A stretch of 64,000 nucleotides of DNA from Peribacillus loiseleuriae (GCF_001183985.1 NZ_LFZW01000001.1:3214059-3278058); one strand, 5' to 3'; shown: positions 1-8,442, counted from the stretch's first letter. The notes: generated by a model from the sequence alone, not told the origin. Program-made: numbers and translations.

Positions 1-42
1 TCATATGCCGTATTAGAAAGGCGACTAGGAGCTCCAAAATAA
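1..42 (+). CDS. 3' end of an unidentified gene
   Basis: Frame 1 is open from the window edge to a TAA and encodes SYAVLERRLGAPK at the C-terminus. A good intrinsic terminator follows about 70 bases later on the same strand, which suggests that a plus-strand gene ends here. Thirteen residues are too few to name a family, and the frame could be open by chance. Confidence 0.3.
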   Translation, partial: SYAVLERRLGAPK

Positions 43-111
43 CAGTACTAAACTGAATAGAACAACTTGAAATACTTTGCCTAGTTAATATGTATCAAAT
101 TATTTTACAAA

Positions 112-146
112 AAGGGATTTGACTATAAGTCAAATCCTCTTTTTTC
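112..146 (+). terminator. intrinsic terminator of the gene ending at the window edge
   Basis: GGATTTGAC and GTCAAATCC form a 9-bp stem with a 5-base loop, followed directly by a T-rich run. The orientation is plus strand. It marks the end of whatever is transcribed from left of the window. Confidence 0.8.
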
Positions 147-351
147 ATTGCTTGGCGTACTATACGAAATTATCTATTTGTATAACATTATATGTCCGCC
201 CATATCCAACGTAAGCTGATACTTCCTAAAAGCCATAGCCAATCATCTGATGGGAAGAAACCCACTCTCCATATTACTTGCAAGTCTTTTGATTGAACAA
301 GGCTCTTCGCTCTTCTTATGTTCCTTAACAAAGTCTTTATGACTGTACCGA
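147..351. other. non-coding interval with one weak degenerate reading frame
   Basis: No convincing gene is seen. A minus-strand frame from a GTG at about 356 to a TAG at about 174 encodes roughly 60 residues (ending DMGGHIMLYK) but contains an in-frame TGA and has no clear ribosome binding site. It could be a decayed small gene. No similarity was recognised. Confidence 0.3.
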
Positions 352-381
352 TTCACTTCTAAACAGGGCTTATGCTACAAT
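352..381 (+). promoter_or_regulatory. candidate sigma-A promoter for the DUF309 gene
   Basis: TTCACT and TACAAT are separated by 18 bases and lie about 35 bases upstream of the ATG at 415. The match to TTGACA/TATAAT is moderate. An AAAGGAGTGG ribosome binding site follows. Confidence 0.4.
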
Positions 382-414
382 CACAGTAATAAGTGAATAA
401 AGGAGTGGACAAAA

Positions 415-942
415 ATGTGCTACCCCAAAGAATATGTGTCTTATTTAGTTCATTTCCATGCTAGCAGGGATTACTTCGAATGCCACGAAATTCTAGAAGA
501 ATATTGGAAAGAGGTATCACCTCGCGAAAGGGACTCCTATTGGGTAGGATTCATCCAAATAGCCGTGGCGCTCTATCATTACCGTAGAGGAAATCTTGCT
601 GGAGCAATAAAGACTATTCGAAAAGCAGATAGTATTCTTCAAATGAATCCTGCTCAAATCCGCAAGCTTGGAATAGAGTATGATGAATTAATGGAACTCA
701 TCCATGATATAACCGAAAAAATCACCTTAAAAAAACCTTATCAAAGTGTAAGTTTGCCGATTTGCGACAAAAAATTAATTGAAGCCTGTCTTGCTGGTTG
801 CCGTGAAGCTGGTTATCGATGGATGAAGGAAAGTGATCTCAATGATTCTCTCCTTATTAACAGGCATGTACTTCGCGATCGTTCAGAGGTCATTACGGAA
901 CGCAACAAACAGCTACAAATACGAAAAACCAAAAATGACTGA
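415..942 (+). CDS. ypuF: DUF309 family protein (YpuF-like)
   Basis: A 175-residue protein with the DUF309 signature near the N-terminus: FHASRDYFECHEILEEYWK, then a helical stretch with FIQIAVALYHYRRGN. The family is an all-helical domain of unknown function. In Bacillus subtilis the homologue lies just before scpA-scpB. The ATG at 415 is preceded by AAAGGAGTGG at good spacing. Here no scpA follows; instead the gene runs into a repeat-A element and then ribT on the other strand, so the usual neighbourhood has been broken. The C-terminal third (DRSEVITERNKQLQ...) is less conserved. Family assignment is firm; function is unknown. Confidence 0.8.
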   Translation: MCYPKEYVSYLVHFHASRDYFECHEILEEYWKEVSPRERDSYWVGFIQIAVALYHYRRGNLAGAIKTIRKADSILQMNPAQIRKLGIEYDELMELIHDITEKITLKKPYQSVSLPICDKKLIEACLAGCREAGYRWMKESDLNDSLLINRHVLRDRSEVITERNKQLQIRKTKND

Positions 943-1060
943 TTCTTCCAAGTTTTAAAGGTATAATCTATATGTAAGTGAATCGAGGTTTTTGTCCAAA
1001 AGAAAAAGACTGATTTTTTCAGCCTTTGCCCATAGATTTTCGATTATCCCAATAAGTTAT

Positions 1061-1160
1061 AAAAACGAGAATGCCCCATAAAAAAGGTCAGCCTCAGTAC
1101 CACTATCTATTGTGTATATATAGGTTGCTTGGTCAGATCTTTTGGTTCATCCTCGTTTTT
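1061..1160. repeat. repeat A, copy 1
   Basis: An inverted-repeat element. The ends AAAACGAGAATG and (as its complement) CATCCTCGTTTTT can pair, and inside them lie AAGGTCAG and GGTCAGATCTTTT, a diverged form of the GGGTCTGACC core. It lies between the convergent ends of ypuF and ribT, where its long stem could act as a bidirectional terminator. Confidence 0.65.
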
Positions 1161-1206
1161 AACAATCATTTATTTACATGAATACTAAATCTCTTGCACT
1201 TTCTTA

Positions 1207-1566
1207 TTATTCAACTTCTTTGATATTCTCGCATTTTTCAAAGAAGGATACGGTATTTTCATTCGGCTTAATTTCTTTATTTGGGAAAAGCTCTTGAATT
1301 TCTTTTATCATGGTCTTACCAATGCCTTGCTGACGAAAAGAAGGGTTAACAGAAATATGCTTAATGATAATCACGTCAGAAAATGATAGGTCGATTCCAA
1401 TCGCACCGATGATTTCCTCATCTTTCCAAAGATACAATTGCATATTATCATTGATTTCGTACTCTTTCATAGTGTTTTGCAATTTTTTTATATCCTTTTC
1501 CTCTGGCATAAACGACAATAGACCCATCGCAAATTTCTCGTATGCTTTTTTATATTTGATTAACAT
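1207..1566 (-). CDS. ribT: RibT, GNAT-family acetyltransferase
   Basis: A 119-residue GNAT domain protein that I recognise as the RibT family by its start (MLIKYKKAYEKFAMGLLSFM) and its acetyl-CoA loop HISVNPSFRQQGIGKTM. RibT is the last gene of the Bacillus riboflavin operon; its substrate is unknown, and a role in riboflavin metabolism is inferred from location only. The ATG is preceded by GAGGGAT. Here the gene stands alone: none of ribD, ribE, ribA or ribH lies upstream, where the next 600 bases hold only a 28-residue membrane peptide. It keeps an intact frame and conserved motifs, so it is probably functional despite being an orphan. The C-terminus is a few residues shorter than usual. 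Confidence 0.85.
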   Translation of the reverse strand: MLIKYKKAYEKFAMGLLSFMPEEKDIKKLQNTMKEYEINDNMQLYLWKDEEIIGAIGIDLSFSDVIIIKHISVNPSFRQQGIGKTMIKEIQELFPNKEIKPNENTVSFFEKCENIKEVE

Positions 1567-1716
1567 AATATCCCTCGTTACTAAAAGAACGTTGTATTTT
1601 AATAATTGAACTGATATTCATCATACATAAAAACTTCTTTTGTTTCAACATCCGCCAAAATTCCTTTTTACCCCGGTTTTACAAACAGTTTGACTCCAAT
1701 TGATGAAAGTTTAGCA

Positions 1717-1803
1717 TTACGCGATCCATATCCAGTATACTATTCCCCAAGTAAGCCCAAGTGCAATCAATATGAAGATTAGAGCTAGATTATTTTTTCT
1801 CAT
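1717..1803 (-). CDS. 28-residue single-pass membrane peptide
   Basis: A short frame beginning MRKNN followed by LALIFILIALGLTWGIVYWI and ending WIA. It is almost entirely one hydrophobic segment with a positively charged N-terminus, so N-in topology is expected. The ATG is preceded by AAGGGAG at seven bases, a strong ribosome binding site, which is the main reason to call it real. An overlapping ATG four bases upstream stops after five codons. No family was recognised. It may be a small regulator of a membrane protein or a sporulation peptide; function is unknown. Confidence 0.5.
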   Translation of the reverse strand: MRKNNLALIFILIALGLTWGIVYWIWIA

Positions 1804-1810
1804 TCATGAA

Positions 1811-2172
1811 CTCCCTTATCACCCAGCAATTGTTTGTATAGTACATATAAATAAACTTTCGGCATATGGCAGCCGCTCTCAATTTGCATATGCTTCCATT
1901 CTACTACAATCTTTACTTTCTGACAATATTATTTCAATTTTCTACCATAAAAGCAGATACTTTTCCACTTTTATTTTGAAACTTCTCTACAATCTGCTTA
2001 TACTATAAAAGTGAAACTTCCATCAGTGGTCTCCACTGATGGTTAGTTGAACCAATCTAATAGCTTCTGAGCTAGGATCCAGCTTTCTGTAAACCATGAC
2101 TGGTGATAGTTCCTCTCACACTATGAAACTTTTTCTAAAAACGTTCGTCTACTAAATTGAAGGAGGAAATAC
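1811..2172. other. non-coding interval before ypuA
   Basis: No gene with a ribosome binding site is seen on either strand. The interval holds repeat B copy 1 at its right half and the AAGGAGGAAA ribosome binding site of ypuA at its end. Confidence 0.5.
2005..2058 (+). repeat. repeat B, copy 1
   Basis: AAAAGTGAAACTTCCATCAG followed by TGGTCTCCACTGATGG and TTAGTTGAACCAATC. CCATCAGTGG pairs with CCACTGATGG to form a 10-bp hairpin with a very short loop. The same core recurs at 17.9 kb and twice at 63.3-63.5 kb. Confidence 0.75.
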
Positions 2173-2173
2173 A

Positions 2174-3043
2174 ATGAAAAGAATAATGAAATGGGGATTA
2201 TTGGCCCTGATACTCTGTATGTTCTTACCAATTCGTGCATTTGCCGATGCCGCGGTAGGCGACATGATTATTACTCTTGGTGAAAATCTTACAGCAGAGC
2301 AGAAACAGATGCTACTTGCAGAAATGGGTGCACCGGCTGACGCTGAGATTTTAACAGTCACCAATAAGGAAGAACACGATTATTTAGGAAGTTATATCGC
2401 AAGCCGATTGATCGGAACTAAAGCAATCTCTTCTTCTTCCATTACATTAGAAAAAGCCGGTACGGGATTGAAAGTTGATTCAAAGAATATTAACTGGGTT
2501 ACAGAAGAGATGTACGTTAATGCACTTGCTACTGCTGGAGTCAAAGATGCTACCGTTCATGTAACGGCTCCGATTCCCGTTTCAGGGACGGCAGCGTTAA
2601 CTGGTGTGATTAAAGCCTATGAACTTTCATCAGATAAAACGATACCTGAAGAAGTAAAACAAGCGGCGAACGAGGAGATGGTAAAAACCGCTCAACTCGG
2701 TGACCAGGTTGGTACAGACGAAGCCACTGCTCTTATTACAAAGATAAAAGAAAAAATGGCAATAAATCCTCCGAAAACAGAAGCGGATGTTCGAGCAATC
2801 ATTGAGTCCGCTGCAAAAGAACTCGGGATTACCTTAACGGAGGAACAAATCCAAAGTCTTATTGATTTGTTTAATAAATTAAAAGATTTAAATATTGACT
2901 GGAATGCTGTCGGCAATCAATTGACAGAAGCAAAAGAAAAATTGTCTACCTTCCTTCACTCTGAAGAAGGTCAATCTTTCCTCGATAAGCTTAAAAGCTT
3001 TTTTAGTAGCTTGATTGATGCGATAAAATCCTTCTTCTCTTAA
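2174..3043 (+). CDS. ypuA: DUF1002 secreted protein (YpuA-like)
   Basis: A 289-residue exported protein. Residues 1-25 are a signal peptide (KR-rich start, hydrophobic core LLALILCMFLP, likely cleavage after AFA). The mature part carries the DUF1002 domain: an N-terminal segment with VGDMIITLGENLTAEQKQML and a central IPVSGTAALTGVIKAYE. The C-terminal 100 residues are helical and amphipathic. The start ATG follows GAAGGAGGAAATACA, an excellent ribosome binding site. In B. subtilis the homologue lies beside lysA, as here. Function is unknown; an envelope role is only inferred from export. It is followed directly by a repeat C element. Confidence 0.85.
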   Translation: MKRIMKWGLLALILCMFLPIRAFADAAVGDMIITLGENLTAEQKQMLLAEMGAPADAEILTVTNKEEHDYLGSYIASRLIGTKAISSSSITLEKAGTGLKVDSKNINWVTEEMYVNALATAGVKDATVHVTAPIPVSGTAALTGVIKAYELSSDKTIPEEVKQAANEEMVKTAQLGDQVGTDEATALITKIKEKMAINPPKTEADVRAIIESAAKELGITLTEEQIQSLIDLFNKLKDLNIDWNAVGNQLTEAKEKLSTFLHSEEGQSFLDKLKSFFSSLIDAIKSFFS

Positions 3044-3044
3044 A

Positions 3045-3262
3045 AGTGTGTGTTCAAAAAAGAGGATAAAAAGAGCCTAGAAGTCCTGCGAGTAATCGTC
3101 TCAAACCTTCCGCGTATGCAGTAACGCTTGGGACCGGACTTGCACAGGATGTGCTGACTTCTGTGTTGCTCGTCATGACGTGCGCGATTTTAACAGATGG
3201 TCATTCATGAGCTTTGATGCAATTCGCAAGCTATTTTTACCGGACTTTTTGAACAACCCCTA
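3045..3262. mobile_element. repeat C, copy 1 (MITE-like)
   Basis: A non-coding element whose inverted ends are TGTTCAAAAA (3051) and TTTTTGAACA (ending 3255). Its interior shares blocks such as CGTCTCAAACCTT, GGACCGGACTTGCACAGG and ATTCGCAAGCT... with the copy at 63.56-63.73 kb. It carries no transposase, so it resembles a miniature inverted-repeat element mobilised in trans. It starts two bases after the ypuA stop codon. Confidence 0.7.
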
Positions 3263-3271
3263 AAAAGTGAC

Positions 3272-3397
3272 AAAACGAGGCTGTAAAACCAAAGGGTCTG
3301 ATCCAACAACTACTATATACAGTTTAATTTAAGCAAGTTATGCTATGAACAGTGTATAGAGTGTAAGGTCAGACCCTTTTAGGCAGCCTCGTTTTTT
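3272..3397. repeat. repeat A, copy 2 (probable lysA terminator)
   Basis: The outer ends AAAACGAGGCTG and CAGCCTCGTTTT are perfectly complementary; inside them lie AAAGGGTCTGATCC and AAGGTCAGACCCTTTT, again complementary. The right end runs into the lysA stop codon, so the element forms a long hairpin with a T-run just downstream of lysA and probably terminates it. It is adjacent to repeat C copy 1. Confidence 0.75.
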
Positions 3398-4718
3398 ATT
3401 TTGTTTTGACGATTTCTTTTAATTCTAAATCCAAACGGACTAAATCTTCATATGTTTCTCGTTTAATCACTTGTTTCGCCTCACCATTTTCCACAAAGAC
3501 CACTGCTGGACGTGGAATCCGATTATAGTTATTAGCCATCGAATACCCGTACGCTCCTGTACAAAATACCGCTAGAAGATCACCGCGGCCAGACTTTGGC
3601 AAAGGCAAATCCCAAATAAGCATATCGCCGCTTTCGCAGCACTTGCCGGCAATTGAAACCGTCTCTTCTACTTCATCTAATGGTCGATTCGCTAGGACAG
3701 CCTCATACTTTGCTTCGTACAGCGCTGGACGAATATTATCACTCATTCCACCGTCAACCGCAACGTATTTACGGACTTGTGGAACTTCTTTTTCAGAACC
3801 GACTTTATATAAAGTAATCCCCGCATCCCCTACAAGGGAACGTCCTGGTTCAATCCAAATTTCAGGCATTGGAATGTTTGTTCCTTGAAGCTCATTTTGA
3901 ACTTCACGAACAATTTCCTCTACATATTGAGAAGCAGGGATGGGAGTATCTTCTTCTGTGTAGCGAATCCCAAAACCTCCTCCTAAATTTAGCACTGGAG
4001 GTTGATAGCCGAAGTCTTCATTCCATTTCTTTAATTGTCCGATAATCTTTTTTGCAGCTAAGACAAAACCGGTCGTTTGAAAAATCTGTGAACCGATATG
4101 GCAATGAAGTCCTTGTACATTCATCCACTTACTATTTAAAGCCTGTTTTAACGCTTGCTCTGCTTGCCCATTTAGTAAATCAAAGCCAAATTTCGAATCT
4201 TCTTGCCCTGTCAGAATATAGTCATGTGTATGGGCTTCAATCCCAGGTGTTACCCTTAGTAAAATATTTACTTTCTGCTCTCTAAACACGCATAATTCTT
4301 CTAATAATTCCAGTTCGGAAAAATTATCTACGACAATACAACCGATATGATGCTCTAATGCCATCATTAGTTCTTCTTCGCTCTTGTTATTGCCATGGAA
4401 ATGAATCCGTTCTACTGGAAATTCAGCCTTTAATGCCGTATAAAGCTCTCCTCCAGAAACAACATCAAGAGAAAGTCCTTCTTCTTTCACTAGTTGAATC
4501 ATGGCGATTGAAGAAAATGCTTTGCTTGCATATGCTACTTGAGCAGAGATTCCCAGTTTTTCAAATGTTTGCTTGAATCCTCTCGCTCTTTCTCTAATTA
4601 ATTCGATATCATATACGTATAGAGGTGTTCCATATTCGGCAGCAAGCTGTACAGTATCTACTCCGCCTATTTCAAGATGGTTTGCATCATTTACTTTTCC
4701 TGTTCCATAAAAGTGCAT
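3396..4718 (-). CDS. lysA: diaminopimelate decarboxylase
   Basis: A 440-residue fold-III PLP enzyme that decarboxylates meso-diaminopimelate to L-lysine, the last step of lysine synthesis. Visible motifs are the PLP lysine in VAYASKAFSS, the glycine-rich phosphate loop LNLGGGFGIRY, the substrate/PLP segment IEPGRSLVG, and CESGDMLIWD near the C-terminus with the active-site cysteine supplied to the partner subunit. I chose the ATG at 4718 (MHFYGTG) because AAAGGGAGAG lies seven bases upstream; a longer frame from 4781 has no ribosome binding site and reaches into a repeat-A element. Its place next to spoVAF and sigF matches B. subtilis. No lysine riboswitch is visible upstream. Confidence 0.95.
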   Translation of the reverse strand: MHFYGTGKVNDANHLEIGGVDTVQLAAEYGTPLYVYDIELIRERARGFKQTFEKLGISAQVAYASKAFSSIAMIQLVKEEGLSLDVVSGGELYTALKAEFPVERIHFHGNNKSEEELMMALEHHIGCIVVDNFSELELLEELCVFREQKVNILLRVTPGIEAHTHDYILTGQEDSKFGFDLLNGQAEQALKQALNSKWMNVQGLHCHIGSQIFQTTGFVLAAKKIIGQLKKWNEDFGYQPPVLNLGGGFGIRYTEEDTPIPASQYVEEIVREVQNELQGTNIPMPEIWIEPGRSLVGDAGITLYKVGSEKEVPQVRKYVAVDGGMSDNIRPALYEAKYEAVLANRPLDEVEETVSIAGKCCESGDMLIWDLPLPKSGRGDLLAVFCTGAYGYSMANNYNRIPRPAVVFVENGEAKQVIKRETYEDLVRLDLELKEIVKTK

Positions 4719-4766
4719 ATGTGTCTCTCCCTTTCCTGACTCTAAAGCCAATTCCCGAAATTCATC

Positions 4767-4893
4767 AGGAGGGTGTCTCAAAGGGTCTGACCATGCACTC
4801 TATACACACAAAGTTCATAGTGGTACTTATGCTTCATTTGAACTGTATTTTGTGGTTGTGGGGTCTGACTCTTGCCTATTGGGACACTCTCTT
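4767..4893. repeat. repeat A, copy 3
   Basis: The ends GAGGGTGTCTCA and TGGGACACTCTC pair imperfectly. The inner parts are AAAGGGTCTGACC and GGGGTCTGACTC, both reading the same way, with CACTCTATAC and an AT-rich middle. It lies just upstream of lysA (50 bases before its start), so it sits in the lysA leader or promoter region rather than at a gene end. Confidence 0.65.
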
Positions 4894-5132
4894 TCATTTG
4901 GAATCTGTTTCAATCAATAGCTATACTTAGCTTTTACTATTGATTTTAGAATAAAGTTAAATTACCACAACTTTTCGACAACAGCAATACTTATGTGAAA
5001 CTTCTTTTGATCACGCTGTTGATTTTTGGCTTATTTTAGCTAAAAGGCATGTGAAACCACAGATTCGCACGAATGAACCAATAATACAGTTTACCATAAC
5101 CTTTTATAAAGGGAGTCCTTTAGTTTTTCCAT
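4894..5132. other. intergenic interval between spoVAF and lysA
   Basis: No gene, riboswitch or clear terminator is recognised. A lysine (L-box) aptamer, which might be expected upstream of a lysine gene, is not visible. Confidence 0.4.
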
Positions 5133-6611
5133 TTATTTCGGTTGACGATAGCGATTCTGTGGATGCACAATGCTCGGTCGAATTTTTGAACCTGGAACAG
5201 GTCTTCTAAACAAAATATGCGAAAGCGCTTTAGGTCGAAACGGGATAAACGGCCATAAGTACGGGGTATTCAATGTTTTTATACTAGTTAGCAAAATAAT
5301 ATATATTGTTATGCCAATCATTAAACCAGGCAGTTTAAATAATGCAACTAATATCAAAAGAAAGAACCGTGAGATTTTATTTGCAATTCCCAGTTCCAAA
5401 CTTGGTGTAATAAATATTCCAATTGTAGCAATAGACGAGTAGAGAATGACTTCCGGTACGAAAAATCCAACATCGATGGCAATCTGTCCAATCAAGACGG
5501 CCGCAATTAGTCCCATGGCTGTTGAAAGTGGGGTTGGTGTATGAATGGCAGCCATTCTCAGAAATTCAATTCCGATGTCCGCAATAATAATTTGCAAGAC
5601 TATCGGAATATTCGTTGTTTCGTTCGGTCCAACAAATGCAAGTTTTTCAGGCAATAAGGATGGATCTAGACAAAATAAGAGCCAAACCGGTAATAAAAAA
5701 ACAGAAGCAAAAATCCCTAAAAACCGAACCCACCTTTCCATTGTACCAATAGCCGGAGCTTGTCGGTATTCCTCAGCATGCTGCATATGATGAAAAATTG
5801 GCGCGGGTGTAATGATGACACTAGGTGACGTATCCACGTAAATAATGACATGTCCTTCCAATAAATGCGCTGACGCAACATCCGGACGTTCCGTGTACCG
5901 AATTAGCGGATATGGATTATAGCCTTGTTTGACTATAAATTCCTCGACAGTTTTATCAGCCATGGTCAATCCATCAATCTTTATATTATTTAATTCCTTG
6001 CGAACAATCTCAATAAGGTCTGGATCCGCAAGGTCCTTAATATAGCCAATGGCAACATCCGTCTTTGAGCGTTCCCCTACTTTCAACATTTCAAAGCGGA
6101 GCCTTTCATCTCGTATTCTTCTACGTGTTAGCGCAGTGTTGATGATAATATTTTCAACATAACCATCACGAGATCCACGGACAACCTTTTCTGTATCCGG
6201 CTCTTCTGGGTTTCGCCCTGGATAACTTCTAACATCTACAATAAGAGCTTTTGGAACTCCATCCACAACGATTGCAATCAGCCCAGAAAGAACCTGATCG
6301 ACTAACTCATCAAGTGTATCAATCTCTTCGACTGATTGATGAATAAGATTATTTTCGATTTTTTCAAATACTTTTTGAGTATGCCTCTCGGTATCATTTT
6401 GATCGATCAGCTGATCAAGAATTTCAATGATAAATTCCGTATCTGTAAGTCCGTTCACATAATAAATATGAACTTGCTTTTTTAGAACAATTAGTTTCCT
6501 AACCCCTAAATCAAAACTTACTCCTAAACCAATTCTCTCCTCCATAAAGGCTTCAATTTGTTCTACCCGCTCAGGAATCGGGGTCATTTCTTGCTTTTTT
6601 TCGTTCGTCAT
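5133..6611 (-). CDS. spoVAF: stage V sporulation protein AF
   Basis: A 492-residue GerA-family membrane protein. The N-terminal half is a soluble domain containing [19 protein letters not shown]. The C-terminal half is a membrane bundle starting near [17 protein letters not shown] and ending at [19 protein letters not shown], followed by a basic tail. SpoVAF sits in the spore inner membrane and works with the SpoVA dipicolinate channel and germinant receptors. The ATG follows AAAGGAGCGG and overlaps the end of spoVAEA by 41 bases in another frame, so the two are translated from one message. Length fits the B. subtilis protein. Confidence 0.93.
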   Translation of the reverse strand: MTNEKKQEMTPIPERVEQIEAFMEERIGLGVSFDLGVRKLIVLKKQVHIYYVNGLTDTEFIIEILDQLIDQNDTERHTQKVFEKIENNLIHQSVEEIDTLDELVDQVLSGLIAIVVDGVPKALIVDVRSYPGRNPEEPDTEKVVRGSRDGYVENIIINTALTRRRIRDERLRFEMLKVGERSKTDVAIGYIKDLADPDLIEIVRKELNNIKIDGLTMADKTVEEFIVKQGYNPYPLIRYTERPDVASAHLLEGHVIIYVDTSPSVIITPAPIFHHMQHAEEYRQAPAIGTMERWVRFLGIFASVFLLPVWLLFCLDPSLLPEKLAFVGPNETTNIPIVLQIIIADIGIEFLRMAAIHTPTPLSTAMGLIAAVLIGQIAIDVGFFVPEVILYSSIATIGIFITPSLELGIANKISRFFLLILVALFKLPGLMIGITIYIILLTSIKTLNTPYLWPFIPFRPKALSHILFRRPVPGSKIRPSIVHPQNRYRQPK

Positions 6612-7173
6612 TATGCCCGCTCCTTTCTAATATAAGTTCGACTGCAAGCTTTGTAATTGGCGCTCCTTTTACATAATCATCTTTTTTTGACATTTTTCCG
6701 ATATCACCAATTCCTACGACAATCGGTGCATGTAACTGATCGATACAATAAACGGTATCTCCGGTAATCTTGCCTGGTTCAAACTCTTCTGACCCAAACT
6801 TATCTACGCCATTTCCTGTTAATTTACCGTCACGATCAATACTAACATCCACTTTCGTCCATTCTTCGTGCCGTGTTCTTGAAGCAACAGCAATGATGCC
6901 GAGTACTTCAATGTCCTCGTGATTAGCTACATAGCGCATGGCAGTCTCTCCTGCACCTTCTCCTACAATCCCGCTATCGTCAAACATCACTAATACGGGA
7001 TCATTGGGGGTTTTTTTTATTAACTTAACAATAGCCTGGCCTGAAAGAATGGTAGGGTTCCCCCAAGACATGGAGATACATCGACCGCCAATTTCCTTGG
7101 CTACAATCTCAACAACCCTTCTTGCATATTCGTCACCATCGGTTATGAGGATTACTTTTCGTTTGTTGATCAT
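6571..7173 (-). CDS. spoVAEA: stage V sporulation protein AE (AEa)
   Basis: A 200-residue soluble protein beginning [19 protein letters not shown], with [13 protein letters not shown] and [19 protein letters not shown]. This is the SpoVAEa family, found with the SpoVA channel of the spore inner membrane; its biochemical role is not settled. The ATG is preceded by GAAAGGAT at eight bases. Normally it follows spoVAC, spoVAD and spoVAEb; here the gene upstream is spoVAB, only 204 bases away, with nothing coding in between. Confidence 0.92.
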   Translation of the reverse strand: MINKRKVILITDGDEYARRVVEIVAKEIGGRCISMSWGNPTILSGQAIVKLIKKTPNDPVLVMFDDSGIVGEGAGETAMRYVANHEDIEVLGIIAVASRTRHEEWTKVDVSIDRDGKLTGNGVDKFGSEEFEPGKITGDTVYCIDQLHAPIVVGIGDIGKMSKKDDYVKGAPITKLAVELILERSGHNDERKKARNDPDS

Positions 7174-7377
7174 TAAAAGTATCCTTTCTATGTTAAAGTG
7201 AAATTTCGATTAGTGTTTTTTCCTACCTATTTTTTCTTGATTCTCTCATCAAAATTGAAGTGGGGATCTTATAGCTTGTTAAAATGAAATGAGCAGAATA
7301 AAGGTTTATAGTTACATTCATGCATAAGTCATTTCTTCAATTTTTGATAAAGTCATTTTCCATATGTTCATCTTCCT
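7174..7377. other. junction where spoVAC-AD-AEb are missing
   Basis: An AT-rich spacer in the middle of the spoVA operon with no open frame. At 7195-7221 it holds AAAGTGAAATTTCGATTAGTG, a diverged match to the left arm of repeat B. No remnant of SpoVAC, SpoVAD or SpoVAEb could be recognised. Confidence 0.6.
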
Positions 7378-7797
7378 TCACAAGTTTACGAAATAAATCC
7401 ACTGAAACAATGATCCAATCACCTTTCCAAAAACAACTGCCATAATTAGATAAACCATTTTATCTTGTATCCCAATCCGTTTAGATAGAATCGGAAACAC
7501 ATTTAGCACTTCCGTTAATGCAGCTGCTAGCATTCCATTGAATATGCCGTTTGCCACACCAATGATTGGCAATACGTATTGATTCCAATGCAAAATAGTT
7601 CCTTGCAGGCCAAGCCATCCTCCAGCAAGCACTCCGAATACCACGGCCCATTCGTAATAATGAATCATTTTCGTCGTTTTTGTCAGTTGAGTTAGCCTTG
7701 GTAGTAGTCCGAGAACAGTCAAGAAAGCGACAAATCCAGCACCAACAGAAAGTCCGCCTGCAAAACCGATAATGGCAACTAAAATCAAATTACCTGT
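7378..7797 (-). CDS. spoVAB: stage V sporulation protein AB
   Basis: About 139 residues, nearly all hydrophobic. It begins MTGNLILVAIIGFAGGLSVG and continues with GAGFVAFLTVLGLLPRLTQLT, the hallmark of SpoVAB. Several membrane segments span the length, ending with IGSLFQWIYFVNL. It is a small integral subunit of the spore SpoVA system that handles calcium-dipicolinate. The start at 7797 matches family length and overlaps the end of spoVAA by eight bases, indicating coupled translation; a longer frame from 7830 would reach further into spoVAA. Confidence 0.9.
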   Translation of the reverse strand, partial: TGNLILVAIIGFAGGLSVGAGFVAFLTVLGLLPRLTQLTKTTKMIHYYEWAVVFGVLAGGWLGLQGTILHWNQYVLPIIGVANGIFNGMLAAALTEVLNVFPILSKRIGIQDKMVYLIMAVVFGKVIGSLFQWIYFVNL

Positions 7798-8407
7798 CAT
7801 CAATCTGACGAATACTTTCCTTATTTTCATTCATAATCACGTATTGGTCTAAATCTTGCTGGTAATTGAACATTTCTACTTCAAGCGGACTTGGTTCTTC
7901 ATTGAATCGTTTTTTAAAAAAGTGATTAAAAAACAGGACCATCCCTAGTCCCAAGCCAATGCTATAAGGAATTTGAATCAACAACGGACTTTTATCTTCC
8001 CTGCCTGTAATAAGCTTAAATAATTTTTGATGGACTTCTTGCATACTCACATCGACATGATAGTTCATAATCGTGATTCCTGTACCTATAAACAGAAGCA
8101 TCCATACTCCAATGAAAAATAAAAACGAGAATTTTCTTTTTTCATAGACTACTTCAACGATCGTTTGGGCAGGACCAAACGTCTGTACCTCAAGCTCAGC
8201 ATCCATTCCCCCTATTTCCTGGATAATTTGAACTAGATCAATAATAATGATATTTTTGTCCTCTTTTTTTACTTTTAGCAGCGTAATATCCTCTAGCTTT
8301 CTGACTATATCCTCAGGACCAATTACTTTTACTACATCTTTAACCTTCACTTCCTGATTTAATTTGACGTGTACGCGGTTTCGCATTCGTACATAAATTA
8401 ATTCCAT
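7790..8407 (-). CDS. spoVAA: stage V sporulation protein AA
   Basis: About 205 residues, the first gene of the spoVA operon. The N-terminal cytosolic part starts MELIYVRMRNRVHVKLN and includes DKNIIIIDLVQIIQEIGG. Two hydrophobic segments follow (FLFFIGVWMLLFIGTGITIM and IGLGLGMVLFFNHFF). I chose the ATG at 8407 rather than the GTG at 8416 because GGGGTGAG lies just upstream at usable spacing and would overlap the GTG. A well-formed sigma-G promoter sits 36 bases upstream, as expected for forespore expression. Confidence 0.9.
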   Translation of the reverse strand: MELIYVRMRNRVHVKLNQEVKVKDVVKVIGPEDIVRKLEDITLLKVKKEDKNIIIIDLVQIIQEIGGMDAELEVQTFGPAQTIVEVVYEKRKFSFLFFIGVWMLLFIGTGITIMNYHVDVSMQEVHQKLFKLITGREDKSPLLIQIPYSIGLGLGMVLFFNHFFKKRFNEEPSPLEVEMFNYQQDLDQYVIMNENKESIRQIDDR

Positions 8408-8442
8408 TTCACTCACCCCGCACGTTATTTTCCTTATATTTG

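Noticed and set aside
174..356. Minus-strand frame of about 60 codons near the window start
   Set aside because: It contains an in-frame TGA and lacks a ribosome binding site; kept only as a remark on the interval.
1772..2008. Plus-strand frame of 78 codons before ypuA
   Set aside because: No ribosome binding site; it is opposite the 28-residue membrane peptide gene and runs into repeat B.
4719..5132. Lysine riboswitch upstream of lysA
   Set aside because: None of the conserved L-box segments are visible; the space is filled by repeat A copy 3 and AT-rich sequence.
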